From the NCBI GenBank assembly GCA_016584495.1, contig WAID01000003.1:5598501-5662500 (forward strand): DNA of 64,000 bases. Reading direction: 5' to 3'. Positions 47,030 to 57,891 of this stretch are shown one piece after another. The stretch comes from Celoporthe dispersa. Taxonomy: Eukaryota > Ascomycota > Sordariomycetes > Diaporthales > Cryphonectriaceae. The translations under genes were made by a program, and so were the position numbers. The first letter of the stretch is position 1. The number at the start of each line of letters is the position of its first letter. The notes beneath the pieces were generated by a model. That model saw only the letters and a list, made by a program, of their open reading frames with translations. It did not search any database and was not told the DNA's origin.

Positions 47030-48209
47030 TCGATGAGGCGACCCGTTACGATATAGCAGATGGCAAGACCCGTGCGTTCTATGCGTCGTCTTATATCATG
47101 TTGCTGGCGTATGTTGTCTTCTTTTTTTCTTCGTTTTTTTTTTGTGGGTGAGTGTGAAAGCTGTTCCTGGCTGGTCGCCTCCAGAGGTGAGATGGGATGA
47201 GGGAAAAAAGAGAGCGGGAGAGGGGGGAGGGAGAGAGAGAGAGGGGGGAGGAGGGAAAATGCAAGCACGGGATGCGACTGGTGAGACGAGAGAGGAGAAG
47301 GGCAACGAGATCTTGACGAGATAGACTTTGGGCCAATAGCAGGCCCCACTAGTCGCCCTCAACCTGGCAATCTCCTGCCAGGAAGAGTAGGACCGCTGGC
47401 AGGACCAGAGAGGGTGCGGTCAAGGGTGGTGTTTCTTAGATCTGAGGCAAAGGTGGGCCCTGTTACCGAGGCCAGGATACGTGTGTGCAGGATATCGAGG
47501 GGGACGGCGAGGGAAGGCTGGACTGGAATGCCAATGACTGGGAGTTGGACGAAGAGGGCGGGTCATTTTCTCTTGTTCTGTCACCTGCAGGCTTCCGGCC
47601 TAGAGACGAGGGCAACGTTGCCAGCCAGGCGAGGCAGTACCGCAAGACATGGTGGATGGCGAATGCAATCCGAGAGATTGAGTGACGCGGCGACGTTAAG
47701 ACAGCGCTGTATGATGATGAGGCAGCGGTGCGCGGTACGACATGCACATGTGACTGCCCAGACCTTGGGTCTGGACAGAACAGGTAATAACAGGTACCTC
47801 ATAAGTCGCGTCGTCCCTACCGTGAAGTATGTTTCCTTGAGGTAATATTGATAATATTCTATACATGGTAGGGTGGGCGTGTAGCCAAGAGATTGATCGA
47901 CGCCCGGTGTTCGATGCCAAGCCGTCAGTTCAGATCCTGATGGGGCTGACAAGGTTCAGACCCAGACAGGGATCACTGGCCACGAACCACGCAGAAGGGC
48001 AGTGAGTGGAAATAGGGACTGTGGAGATCCAAGGGCGAGGGGAAAATTGTGGAGGACAGCCTTGGGAGGGAGCAAAAACAAAAAAAGAAGAGGGAAGAAG
48101 AGGAAAAAGGGCTCAAGGGGTCGGGGTCGGGAGAGAGAGAGAGGGTGTCAGTGGGTGTGCAGGGGGGAGAAGACAAGGGCAGGCCAGGCCCATGCGCCAG
48201 GCCTTTCAA

Positions 48210-48223
48210 CCCCCCCCCCCCCC
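48210..48223. repeat. C14 homopolymer run
   Basis: The longest G/C mononucleotide run in the window, in non-coding DNA. Confidence 0.9.
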
Positions 48224-51072
48224 AGAAAACGGAGAGAGACGAAGGTTGGGGGCAGGAGACTGTAGTCTGACCCCGCAGGAGAAGGACGCGCAAGCTCCGA
48301 GGGACACGCAGACCGCCCGTCCGGACGAAAGACGATGAACGACAGACGGTGGGAGATGGGTAATAGGCAGACGGATAATGGGACGATGGGTGCTAATGCA
48401 TACCAAGGGAAAAAGGTTGAAGCTAAAAGGACAAAAAAAGAAAGGGGGTGGCTACGGTGGGAAAGAGAGAGAGAGAGAGAAAAACGAGAGCGACAGCAGC
48501 CACTAATTGAGTGGTACCTTCCCAACTTCCATCCCGCTAACTCCCCCTAACACCCCCCTAAAAAAAGGACAAATGAAAAAAAAGATAGATAACAGCGGTA
48601 CCATGCAGTAATGGGACCAGCTTGCATGGTAACCTACCGTTTGGTGCATGGGTGGACGGATGGATGGATACGTCCTTGTCTTTTTCTCTCTCTCTCTCTC
48701 TCTTTTCTGGTTTTGCTCATTCTCCGCGGACCGAGGTGTGTGTGGTGTGTCGACCATCTCAAGATGTGCTCCGCACCTCTGGCACCAAGAGAGAGAGAGG
48801 GAAAAAAAAAAAAAGTACGGGAAAGACCGAACAAGTACGGAGCTACGGATGACTCGAACGCATTCCGGACTAGGAACCTGTATCCCCGCTACACAGCCAC
48901 CACAAGACAGGGCTCATTCCTGGTTGGGGACTCTTCGAGAATGTACATGGTAAGAAGGCCCCCGCGGCCAAGGTAACATTGTAATATGTACGAGAGCATG
49001 TCGCTGCCCATACGGAATCTCGCCGTGGAGGGCGGAGCGCCGCCCCCTCCCCCCCCAGGAGATGCTGTGTTAGTGTGACGCGCTGCAGTGTGATGCGAGG
49101 TACGGATGGGCAGTTTTAAGCTTGGGACGGTGTGCAGGCTGCCCCGTCTACCATAGTACAGCTAGTGCTACATGGTATGTACATCGACCCAGGGCGGTTT
49201 GCAGCAGGGGGGAGGGGGGAGGAGGGGGGGCTAGTGGTGGTAAGCAGTGGAAAGAAGCTCGAGGTGAATCACTCCATGATCATCACCACCATGCACTCCG
49301 CTGCCGCACCCTACCAAGGCCAAGACATCACCACAAAAGTACCTACGTGGAACCCGTATATGACTTCCCGCACCTTGTAAGGACCTCATCCTTCCGCCTG
49401 CTCAATTGATAGACACACAACTACCTGTGGAGGCTGCGAATGGCGCGGCTGTTCTCCTCCCCTCCCCAGCGCCGCTCCTGTCTTGACTCAGGTGACGGTG
49501 CTCGGAGTCTTGCTCGGCGATACGGGGTTATGCTTGCATCAGGTTACGGGGACAAGAGGACGAACAAGGACCCCGAGCGCCAGCAGACGTTACCGTCCTT
49601 GTGCTGGCGTGCGCTCATAGGGCAGCTTGAAGGGGTGTGCAGCACAGCCTCGAACATACGCGTGTCTTCCGGGCCAGGTCGGCACCTGGGTCCGTCCTTG
49701 GCTCCCTGTCTTCTCGTCGCCTCGGTCGGGGAAATCAAGAGACGACGTTGGCTCCTCCGTCTTGGCACGGGCTTGGCACGGCACCTGGGGTTCGATCTGA
49801 GACCGTCCCTTCTGGCGAACCGCCTTCGTCCAGCCCCCGTGGGCAGGGCTTCTGGGGACGAGCTGGGAGGGACGTGAGGGGTGCCCGCAGCCTGGTCCCC
49901 AGGGAGGAGGGCCTCCTCTCCCAGGTTTCAGGTATGTCTGCTGGGCTCGATAGGTGCGTTCTCGTATGGAACGACATCCATTTTACCTACCGCCGTACTG
50001 CGCCATCCTATCGTTCCCTCTGGAGAGTTTCAGCCTATCCTCGACTGGCCCTCCCTCTCCTTAGTCCTGAGCTAGAGATGAGACGGCCCACCTATGGCTG
50101 ATCCTGGTCGTGTTGGGCTGGGACTGCTGACCTTCTCTCTCTCTCTCGTGAGACGGAGGAGATTTCTTGCACGAATGCTCGCGACGGCGCCTGGTCTGGG
50201 CACCCTGATTTTCAATAGTATTCGCTTAGCAGCTTTTAGCTCAATGCCAAGACCTATCCCACGTTGCCGTTGCGGGATGACGTACGGAAGGGTGCTCCTG
50301 GGATGTACCTCAAACACAGCCTCTTGAACTCTAATCTCCCTCTCTCAGGGTTCTGAATGCATACTTTGTCCGGGACTTGTTGCGGGATTTGTGTGTACAA
50401 CCTAGCCGCCCTGCCCCCCCTGACCGATGGAGATGCATCTTCTCATCCTTTTGAGAGAATCTTTGTCGGTATTGGGAGAAGAAGTCTGGTCTTCAAAATC
50501 TTGCTGCAGCGGCTTAGATACGCTTATTGCGAAAGTGTCCTGGTAGGCATTGACAACGCACCCGAAACGGCACTATGGTGGCAGCATGTGCCTGGGCTGG
50601 ATTTCAGGAATTAGATGACAAGTACTGAGCACTAGTGTCATGTAGAGTGGGAGGAGGCCATGTAGCACAGCTAAGGGGAGATCCAAATAGAGGAAAATGC
50701 CAGATTGATGGCCCAAGGTGCTGCCCTATGCCAGTGTTGCCACCCAGAGGAGAGCTACCCTGAGGATGTCTGCTTGAGTTGAGTTCTAGCTGAGGAAAGA
50801 CTGACTCTCAGGCTTCTCCCCCATTCCCACGGCAGCCCTGGCACTACATCTCGCTCATGCTGCTTGTAAATAGTGCCCCAAAGTTGCCCACCCCACAGTG
50901 GGATTACCCCGCGCTAACTGGCCCATGCAGCCCCCTAGCCCCAGGGCTGCCTGCCTGAATCAGGTGCAGACACCTTCTGCTTGCTGCTCGAAGCTTATCA
51001 CATCTAACGCGCTGCAGCCCACAGAGCAACCAGGACGACTGTTTTCCTCCTTGTGCGGCCTTCAACATCACC

Positions 51073-52786
51073 ATGGCGAGCTCAGACGATGAGTCTCAGC
51101 CTCAGGTGGCCCAGCTTGTTCAGACTGATGACATCATTGTCACAGGTAAGGTCTTCTGGTTGGAACGCCCCCCTCAAGTACTGAGCAGCTCTTGGCTCAG
51201 CTGGAGGAGGAGGCAGCAGCACCATCTCGACATGGAAGGAGGGGCGGTCCGCTAACTACTCTGGCTGTGGTAGACGCTCCCAAGATCGATCTGGAATCCT
51301 ACATACAGAACTACAGAGGTCGGTCCATGTCTGTCTGTGTCCCTCGCCCGTCCTCCCCGTTGCTGACTCGGGCGCACCAGGCCGCACTCGCGTGTACCGA
51401 CTCATCCTGATCGCCAGCACCTCGACCGTCCTAGCCGTGGATGCGCTCAAGCTCGCCGCGCAAGAAGTCGTTGGGGAGGGAAAGGATGTCGAGCTATACC
51501 GCAACATCGTAGAGGAGTTCCGAGCTCTCGCACCTGGCGAGGCCGAGGCCAACTACGACAAGCAGTGGGCAGAGAGGGTGGAAAAGGCGAATCAGGCGGA
51601 GCTGTCCCGGCTCGAGAGCGAGCTGAAGGGGTATAAGAACAATCTTGTCAAAGAGAGCATTCGGGTACGCCAGACCTTGAATCCTGGCGTACAGCTAGTC
51701 CCACTGACGACGCGCAGATGGGCAACGAGGACCTGGCAAGACACTATGAGAGCATGGGCGAGCTGAATCAGGCATACGAGGCCTACGCGAAGATGCGATC
51801 CGACGTCAGCTCGACAAAGCACATCGTCGAAGTTGGCTTCCACCTGGCCCGGGTCTCCGTGTACCGCCGCGACTGGGCGATGGTCATCGCCAATGTGAAT
51901 AAGATCAACGGCCTCCAGACTGAGCTGAACATCAGGAGCATGCAGGCCCTCTGCAACACCTTGTACGGGATCGCTCTGCTTGGTCAGTGCAAGTATGAGG
52001 AGGCTGCGCAAAAATTCTTCCAGGTGGAGCCGATACTCGAGCCGGAAGTGTATGACGAGTACACAAGCCTCAACGACATCGCGGTCTACGGCGGTCTGCT
52101 GGCTCTCGCGACGATGAGCCGCACAGAGCTGACCAAGTTCCTCGAGAGCTCTCCGTTCCGTGCATTCCTGGAGCTCGAGCCTCATCTTCGCCGAGCCATA
52201 ACCCAGTTTATCACCGGCAGATACTCGGCCTGCTTGGCGATACTCGAGTCCTACCGCCCGGACTACCTGCTCGACATCTACCTCCAGCCTCACCTGGACG
52301 AGCTGTACAGCTGGATCCGCGGCAAGTGTATTAATCACTTCCTGATGCCTTTCTCCTGTGTCACCCTGGACAGCATGAACGAGGCCTTCGCGCCGCCTGG
52401 AGGCTCGATCGAAGAAGAGCTGGCAGACATGATACGAGAGGGCGGTCTGGAGGCGCGCATCGACTCTATCGACAAGGTACGGTGATCGAAAACAGAGTCC
52501 TCGGGTCGTTAATCATGGGCTGACAGAACCTCCACAGCTTGTGACAACTACCACTACGAACCCCCGGGTCAAGATGCAGATCGAGTCTCTGGATGCTGCC
52601 AGGAGCTACGAGAAGGATGCCGTTGACCGTATCCGCCGGGTCGGAATTCTCTCCGCTAACCTCGAGGTCAAGGGTAAACAGAGAGGAGGGCCCGCGCTCA
52701 TCAATCCAAGTGAGGACGTGACCATAACATATGGCCTCAGCAAGGACGGGGCTGTGCCGATACTAGACAGCGCGACGCCTCGCTGA
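51073..52786 (+). CDS. CSN1: COP9 signalosome subunit 1 (CSN1/GPS1 family)
   Basis: CSN1 is a PCI-domain subunit of the COP9 signalosome, which removes NEDD8 from cullin ubiquitin ligases; in fungi it governs development and light responses. Exons: 51073-51145, 51274-51318, 51381-51664, 51718-52476 and 52538-52786, joining in phase to 469 residues. Family features are IDLESYIQNYRGRTRVYRL, the TPR-like helical array around MGNEDLARHYESMGELNQAYEAY, and a PCI winged helix ending GGLEARIDSIDK. CSN1 resembles proteasome subunit RPN7; I prefer CSN1 because of the ESYIQNYRGR start, the ELADMIREGGLEARIDS motif and the extended C-terminus. The frame is intact. It converges on PRP18 with only 242 bases between the stop codons. 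Confidence 0.88.
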
Positions 52787-53028
52787 GGAGATTCAGGGTT
52801 TGTTTCGTGATGACAGACCCCGATTTGATGCACAGGCGTTGGGAGTCATTAGTTTTACGGAGCATTTGCACTTGGGTCATAGGGCTCTTCTTTCGAGGAG
52901 GGGGCCCGGAGGGGCCAAATGGAAGGGAGAAGATAACGAACAGATCATGATTCACCAAGTTCCAAGCTGGCTGGCTGCTGCTACTCTATCGGCCCGCATC
53001 TTGTATCAGGGTGACCCCACGTGCTCGC

Positions 53029-54104
53029 CTATCCCATGAGCTGCCTCACATCCTCAGGAGGCCACCGCACCTGCGCGAACGTCAAGCACCGCTTGATGCT
53101 CTGTAGATATTTCCGCGTGGCCTCGTCGCCCATGACATGTCCCTTCTCGCCGCTATGCAGCTTCTCCCGCGCGCTTCGCTCGTGAATACCCACCATGGTC
53201 ACGCCGATCGGCCAGGCAGCCTTCCCGATGCTGAGCCGCAGGTACTCATCATTCGCATCGACGTACCGCCGGTCCTGCGCCGCCCTTACGATGGCCACGA
53301 TGCTCTCCAGCACAATCTGGTCGATGTCGCCCCTCTCGAGCCTGCGGAACAGCGGCGTCATCGCCTGCTTGCACTGCACCATCGTGTGGTACGCCTGCCG
53401 CGCGCCCGCAGTATCGACGGCGTCCTCGCCGCGCTGCTCCCGGTCGAGTGCGGCCTCCCACTCGCGCAGGATCATCGTGAAGTAGGAGCCGAGCTGCCGG
53501 AAGAGGTACCTTCGCCCGGCCTTGTCGTCTGCGGGCGGCAGGCGGGCCACCCTCATGTCCTTCTCCTCGACGAGCTCCAGGGTCGTGGGGATGGGTCCCT
53601 GCGTCACTGGCCTCGTAAGCCGGCGCAGCCTCCTTACTCTCGCGGTACGGTCCTCGCCGAACAGCGTGGCCGGCTCGCCCAGGCCCCGCAGCTTGGCCAT
53701 AACCTCCTCCGGAGAATCTTGGATCCCGTCCGCCTCATCGCCCTCGTCCGCCCGCGAGCCCTCCTCCTCAGCTGTGGGCGCGACCTCCGGCAGCCCCAGT
53801 CTCTTCCGCCGGGCCCTCTCCTCCTCGGCCTCCCTCTCCTCCCTGCGCCGCCGTGACTCCTCGGCTAGCCTCTGCCGCTTCTCTTCGCGGGCCTTGGTTT
53901 CGGCCGCCGCGTCCTCCTCGCGCTTGCGCTTGGCGGCCGCCCTGGCCTGGCGTTCCTCCTCGAGGCGCTTCTGCTCAGCGAGGTAGGCCTCGCGGCGGGC
54001 TGCCTCGGCGTCGGCCTTGCGGGTGTACTTGGTGGTCTTGTCGGTGGATTCTGGGGGGCTTTCTTCTTGGAGATCTCTTTGGACATGAGCGCTGCGAAAT
54101 CCAT
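53029..54104 (-). CDS. PRP18: Pre-mRNA-splicing factor 18
   Basis: Prp18 acts with Slu7 in the second catalytic step of splicing. I start at ATG 54104 (MDFAALMSKEIS), which matches fungal homologues; an in-frame ATG at 54176 would add 24 residues. The N-terminal third is highly charged and helical (AEAARREAYLAEQKRLEEER). The C-terminal Prp18 helical domain includes LFGEDRTARVRRLRRL and the conserved WPIGVTMVGIHERSAREK loop. One C is missing in the run at 54053-54058 (G6 on the plus strand); adding it restores KKKAPPESTDKTTKYTRKADA and a 358-residue protein. Without it the reading stops early. The protein is intronless here. It is divergent from SAP18, with 469 bases between the start codons. 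Confidence 0.93.
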
Positions 54105-54573
54105 CTCGGCGTCCGTCGACGGGCTTGCGCTCTGCGGTGACGTGTGTATTTGGTCGGTTATTGTCGTGCCGGTCACGGTTCGATGGCTAGAGACGTGGGC
54201 GGTGGTGTGTGTAGTTGTTATTCGTTGTTGTGATTTGGGTGCCTAGAAACTTTTAGTGTTCAGCAGCTTTGCCGCTGTGGTGCCCTGCCCTGCCCTGCGG
54301 TTCTTCCCGCTACAGGGGAGGCCCCCCACTACCCAACCCCCTAGCCAGAGCTGCTGTACCGGTCATCCTACAGGCATCAGAGGTCTAAGGTCTCCCTCCT
54401 CTTCCCTCCCGCACCCCACACGCTCGTCTACTTCTTTCACATGTGACCGTCGCCCGCTTCAGAGGTACTAAGCGGTGTTTATTGGGGGAGAAAGGCAAAT
54501 ACCGGACCAGACCTATTAAGAAACGGTTCTGACCCTTTGACAGAGGTGCGGGCGTATATACATCCTACAAATC
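54105..54573. promoter_or_regulatory. Divergent PRP18/SAP18 promoter
   Basis: This 469-base interval must hold both promoters. It includes a C/T-rich tract (about 54345-54425) upstream of SAP18. No other feature is seen. Confidence 0.5.
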
Positions 54574-55411
54574 ATGGATGTGTCACAAGACAAGGTCGAC
54601 CGCAATGCGACGACGCCCTTCCTCTTGAGATTGTTCTACCGGACCGGCGCATTTCACAGGCGAGTCGTCACCAGACCAGCTCCCTCCTCCCCCTCCTCCC
54701 CTCTTCTGCCTCGTTCTTTTCACACACACAAGACTAATACCGTCCAGGAAAGACCAGACGAGTTCTCCTCCCCCGCCAACCTCCCACCCCACATCACCGT
54801 CCACACCTGGCCAACCGCCACCCTCACCGAGCTGACGCACCTCCTCGCCTCGCACTCCCCTCACCTCCTCCCCGCCCCCAGCATCGGCACCCGCCTTGCC
54901 TACCGTCTCTTGTACCACGACACCCGCGGCGGCGGCGGGGGGCCTTCCACCAACTTCGGACCCCGCCTGGCAAGCCAGGACCTCGGTTCCGTGGTGATCG
55001 GGGACGAGGGGACCTCTGGCACGGAGGCGGCGGCGCTGGAGGCAGGTAAAACACTGGCAGACGCGCGGTTCGTGGCGGGTGACTTCATGAGCGTCGCAAT
55101 CCTGCCGCCGAGTACAGTGGACGGGAGCGTGCAGGCGGCGGGCGCGGCGAGGATGGGGCGCGGGTACGGTGCGGGCCAGGCGAGTGTGGGTCTGGGCGAG
55201 CTGCCGCCGCCGGACGTCTTTGGCGTGGAGAGGGGGTATATGTATGCCAGAGGGAGGGGTCTGAACTCGAGGATGGGAGGTGGGGGAGGTGCCGGTAGTG
55301 GCATGTATGGGGGAGGTGCCGCGCCTCCGGTGGGTGAATGGAGGAGGGGGAGAGAGGTTGCCCGATGCGCCAGCGCCTTCGGGTCGAGGTAGAGGAAGGA
55401 GGCGGTGGTGA
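54574..55411 (+). CDS. SAP18: SAP18-like Sin3-associated polypeptide
   Basis: SAP18 is a ubiquitin-fold protein of Sin3 histone deacetylase complexes and of the ASAP/exon-junction complex. Exon 1 is 54574-54659 (MDVSQDKVDRNATTPFLLRLFYRTGAFH); exon 2 is 54753-55411. The splice that gives the family sequence FHRPDEF uses a GC donor (GCGAGT at 54660) and acceptor GAAAG ending 54752, so this is a probable GC-AG intron with a CTAAT branch site. Downstream come VHTWPTATLTELTHLL, GTRLAYRLLYHDTRG, LGSVVIG and TLADARFVAGDFMSVAILP, then a G/R-rich tail. One extra G in the run 55346-55350 shifts the last 20 codons; corrected, the end reads GERLPDAPAPSGRGRGRRRW, typical of the family, with stop at 55409-55411 and 247 residues. 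As written the reading stops at 55392. Confidence 0.88.
54660..54752 (+). other. Probable GC-AG intron of SAP18
   Basis: A 93-base intron beginning GCGAGT and ending GAAAG. It contains a (CA) stretch and an ACTAATAC branch-like site 17 bases from the 3' end. Only this pair yields HRPDEF in frame; a GT donor two codons downstream joined to the CCAG acceptor would give HRRERPDEF instead. Confidence 0.6.
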
Positions 55412-55657
55412 GGCATATCGAGGACGGTTTGAGGAGGACGGGCAAGAAGTTTTGTCTGCTTTACAACTTGATGATATCCTCGAATGTATGCAACAAGCAA
55501 GGCGTTTAGGGCGTGGAATACTAGCAGCCGGTCCCGTCACACGGTCATAGTTTTGTAGAATCATATTGTAATTTTTATCCATACATCCCTCTTCTCCTTT
55601 CCCTAGCATTCTCGTAGGCATTGTTTGTTCCACCCTCGTAGAGCGCTGTCCCGCCCT

Positions 55658-56156
55658 CTAGTACTCGGCAACCATGTCGCCTTTCCTCTTCGCCCGGAAG
55701 TTCCACTTGCCCTGTTAACCCGGGGAAGAAGTCAGCCATCCGAGCTCTAGTCACAGGCGCAGGGGATCCAATCGATGACGTCGACATACTTCTGTTGAAT
55801 ATGCAATCGCGCCGAATATCAAAGGAACCACCACGATGTAGTTGACGGTGATCAATGCTGTCCTCGGTGTCCATCGGAAGTACCTGTATCGGTTCGAGTT
55901 CATGTCTGCCCGCAGCTGTCAGTACCCGAAACTCCCTCCCCCCACAAGCTACCAAGCCGCCCGGCTGTCCACCACCAGTCTTGGGTGTTCATTCGTTCGT
56001 CCGGGGGTAGGTGTTCGACGTACTGTTCAGCCGTATGATGGCCGGGTCCATGGCCAGCTCTGCGCGCGGGGGCAGTCAGTATTTCTGCTAGTGTAGGTCA
56101 TCATGGGCCATTGAGGGGTAATAAGTGGACCTACTGAAGTGTTTGAGGCCCGCCAT
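55658..56156 (-). CDS. Complex I small accessory subunit, NDUFB4/B15-like
   Basis: A 75-residue protein in four exons: 56156-56135 (22 bases), 56059-56024, 55905-55790 and 55711-55658. The joined reading begins MAGLKHFKLAMDPAIIRLNN, continues NSNRYRYFRWTPRTAL and one hydrophobic membrane span (TVNYIVVVPLIFGAIAY), and ends GKWNFRAKRKGDMVAEY. All splice pairs are canonical GT-AG and all phases fit (228 coding bases). The layout DPA...NRY..FR.TP...single span...charged tail agrees with fungal NADH:ubiquinone oxidoreductase B15 (NDUFB4) subunits of the inner mitochondrial membrane. That a small single-span mitochondrial protein is encoded is well supported; the exact subunit name is less certain. 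Its exons are too short to stand out as open frames. Confidence 0.72.
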
Positions 56157-56954
56157 CTTGAATGTCTTGCCGTCAGGGCTCGTGTAAAGATGGCTGAGGC
56201 GGAGGTTGTGTTGGTAATGGGTTGGTTTGATGGGATACTCTGCTGGCGTGGAAGGTGCGGCCGTCGTTCACGGTGATCTTGAAAATGGTCCGTGCGTTTT
56301 GCTTAGGTAAGTAGACATTTGATGACCTCGAAAAACCCAACATAACGCAAACAAAAATCCTCAATCTTTCGTCCTGCGCCGCCAATCCTGTTCATGCTTA
56401 CTAGACCTTGCTGCTCGTATGATAATCTGGCTCCATCTCGGCCACTTTTCGGATACTATATACTCGACTTTTGCAGGCTGCATCACGTCGTTGTCGTTGT
56501 TGTAGGTACTACAGATAAACTTAACAGCCTATCAGTATCTCCCCATTTGTGCGAGCTAGTTTCAAAATTCTGGTTGAGAAATGGCAGCAGATGGTCAGGC
56601 ACCATGGGGTTCATGGCCATTTCTGGATTTCTGGACAGTTGGTTGCTCCGTCAAAATGGTAAGAAAAGATAGCTAAGATACTCGTGGCTTATTTTACATG
56701 GTTTCTCAAGCCCTGGAATAGTCGAGGCGCAACAGTGATAAGCTAGCCTGAACGATCTTCACGGGAGCCTCGGCTTGTTAGAGGGGATGATCGTGAGGAT
56801 TTAAGTTCTTGCTACGCCGCGACAAGGACCGTATTCTAACAACCATCAATTTTACATCTTCTTCGACACACACGTTTGATTTATGACGAGGACAGAACAG
56901 TTCAAAATCGTTGTCACTTATTGAACCCCCAAGTAATTTCTTGTCTGAGTCGCG
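56157..56954. promoter_or_regulatory. Divergent promoter of the complex I subunit and the GST
   Basis: Nearly 800 bases without a convincing gene, more A/T-rich than most of the window. No repeat or palindrome stands out. Confidence 0.45.
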
Positions 56955-57891
56955 ATGGCTGCTGAACAACCAAAGATCACGCTTCACTGGTCAGTATCTC
57001 GTCCACCCAGGACCACCCTCCTCACGACGGCTGACATCCATCCTACCTACCAAGGCTCAATGGCTCGCGAGCCCACTCCATCCTCTGGCTTCTGGAGGAG
57101 CTGCAGGTCCCCTACGAGACCAAGGTGTACCACCGCCAGTCCAACGCTCTGGCGCCTCCCGAGCTTGAGAAGGCCCACCCGCTGGGCAAGGCTCCGGTGG
57201 TGACCGTGACGGCCCCCGGCTCATCAGAGCCTGTCGTCCTGGCCGAATCTGGCTTCATCTTCACGTACCTCTGCGACCACTTTGGACAGGGCAAGACCCT
57301 CGTACCACAGCGGTGGAAGGAGGGCCAGGACGGCAAGCTCCAGGGCGAGACAGAGGCGTGGATGCGCTACCAGTACCTGATGTTCTACGTCGAGGGGTCT
57401 TTCATGCCCATCTTGGTTCAATACCTGATCCTATCGGGTACGCTCTTCCTCCATGATGCCCTTCGCTCCCCGTGAGACGGCTCGCTGACAACATACACAC
57501 TTGACAGCACTCAAATCGAGCCAGGTGCCCTTCCTGGTCCGGCCCATCTCGAGCGTTATTGCCAACAAGCTCATCTCCATGTTGATCTTCCCCAACCTCA
57601 AGAAGCACTTTGCCATGCTCGAGCAGCAGCTGGCAACATCAGCAGGGGACTTCATCACCGGCACAGAGCTGACTGCGGCCGACATCCAGCTGAGCTATGG
57701 CCTGGTGGGCTCCAGAGACAGCCTCGACCACATTGGCAAGTGGGACAAGGGCACCCCGAGGGAGACGTACCCCAAGCTCTTCGCCTACATCGACCGGATG
57801 GAGCAGCAGCCTGGCTTCCAAAAAGGCCGTGGAGAAGACCAAGGAGATTGACAATGGTAAGTTCAACATCGTGCCCAAGCCCTCGTCTTAA
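56955..57891 (+). CDS. Glutathione S-transferase, GTT1-like
   Basis: A GST of the fungal GTT1 type. Exons: 56955-56989, 57055-57437 and 57508-57891. The N-terminal thioredoxin fold reads KITLHWLNGSRAHSILWLLEEL, then PLGKAPVVTV with the cis-proline and the glutathione-contacting ESGFIFTYL. The C-terminal helical domain includes the N-cap motif region ITGTELTAADIQLSYG. One extra A in the run 57820-57824 breaks the frame near the end: as written the reading stops at 57851 (KGRGEDQGD), whereas removing one A restores FQKAVEKTKEIDNGKF and the stop at 57889-57891, giving 266 residues. Substrate is unknown; GTT1-type enzymes conjugate electrophiles and are membrane-associated in yeast. Confidence 0.9.

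Larger units (their letters stand above)
46009..51072. promoter_or_regulatory. 5-kb divergent interval between the Zn2Cys6 gene and CSN1
   Basis: No gene is supported. It has a high density of simple repeats: (TC) at 46045-46078, (GATA) units near 46409-46432, (GT) at 46989-47008 next to (GA) at 47012-47029, T-runs near 47120-47145, a C14 run at 48210-48223, GA at about 48464-48480 and TC at 48686-48702. Two frames of 75-145 codons between 49100 and 50400 lack any recognisable motif. Long leaders and large promoters are common for fungal regulators. Confidence 0.45.

Noticed and set aside
46570..47349. 259-codon minus-strand frame upstream of the Zn2Cys6 gene
   Set aside because: It is built from dinucleotide repeats and S/L-rich pyrimidine tracts, shows no domain, and overlaps other frames of similar quality.
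47875..47950. tRNA-like A-box and B-box resemblance (TAGCCAAGAGATT and CAGTTCAGATCCTG)
   Set aside because: No matching acceptor stem can be formed and the T-stem pairs only four bases, so it is not a plausible tRNA.
49440..49877. 145-codon plus-strand frame
   Set aside because: Open on both strands with low-complexity R/S/L content and no recognisable motif; too weak to call.
51073..52786. Proteasome lid subunit RPN7 for the PCI protein
   Set aside because: The N-terminal ESYIQNYRGR segment and the C-terminal IREGGLEARIDS motif with a long tail fit CSN1 better.
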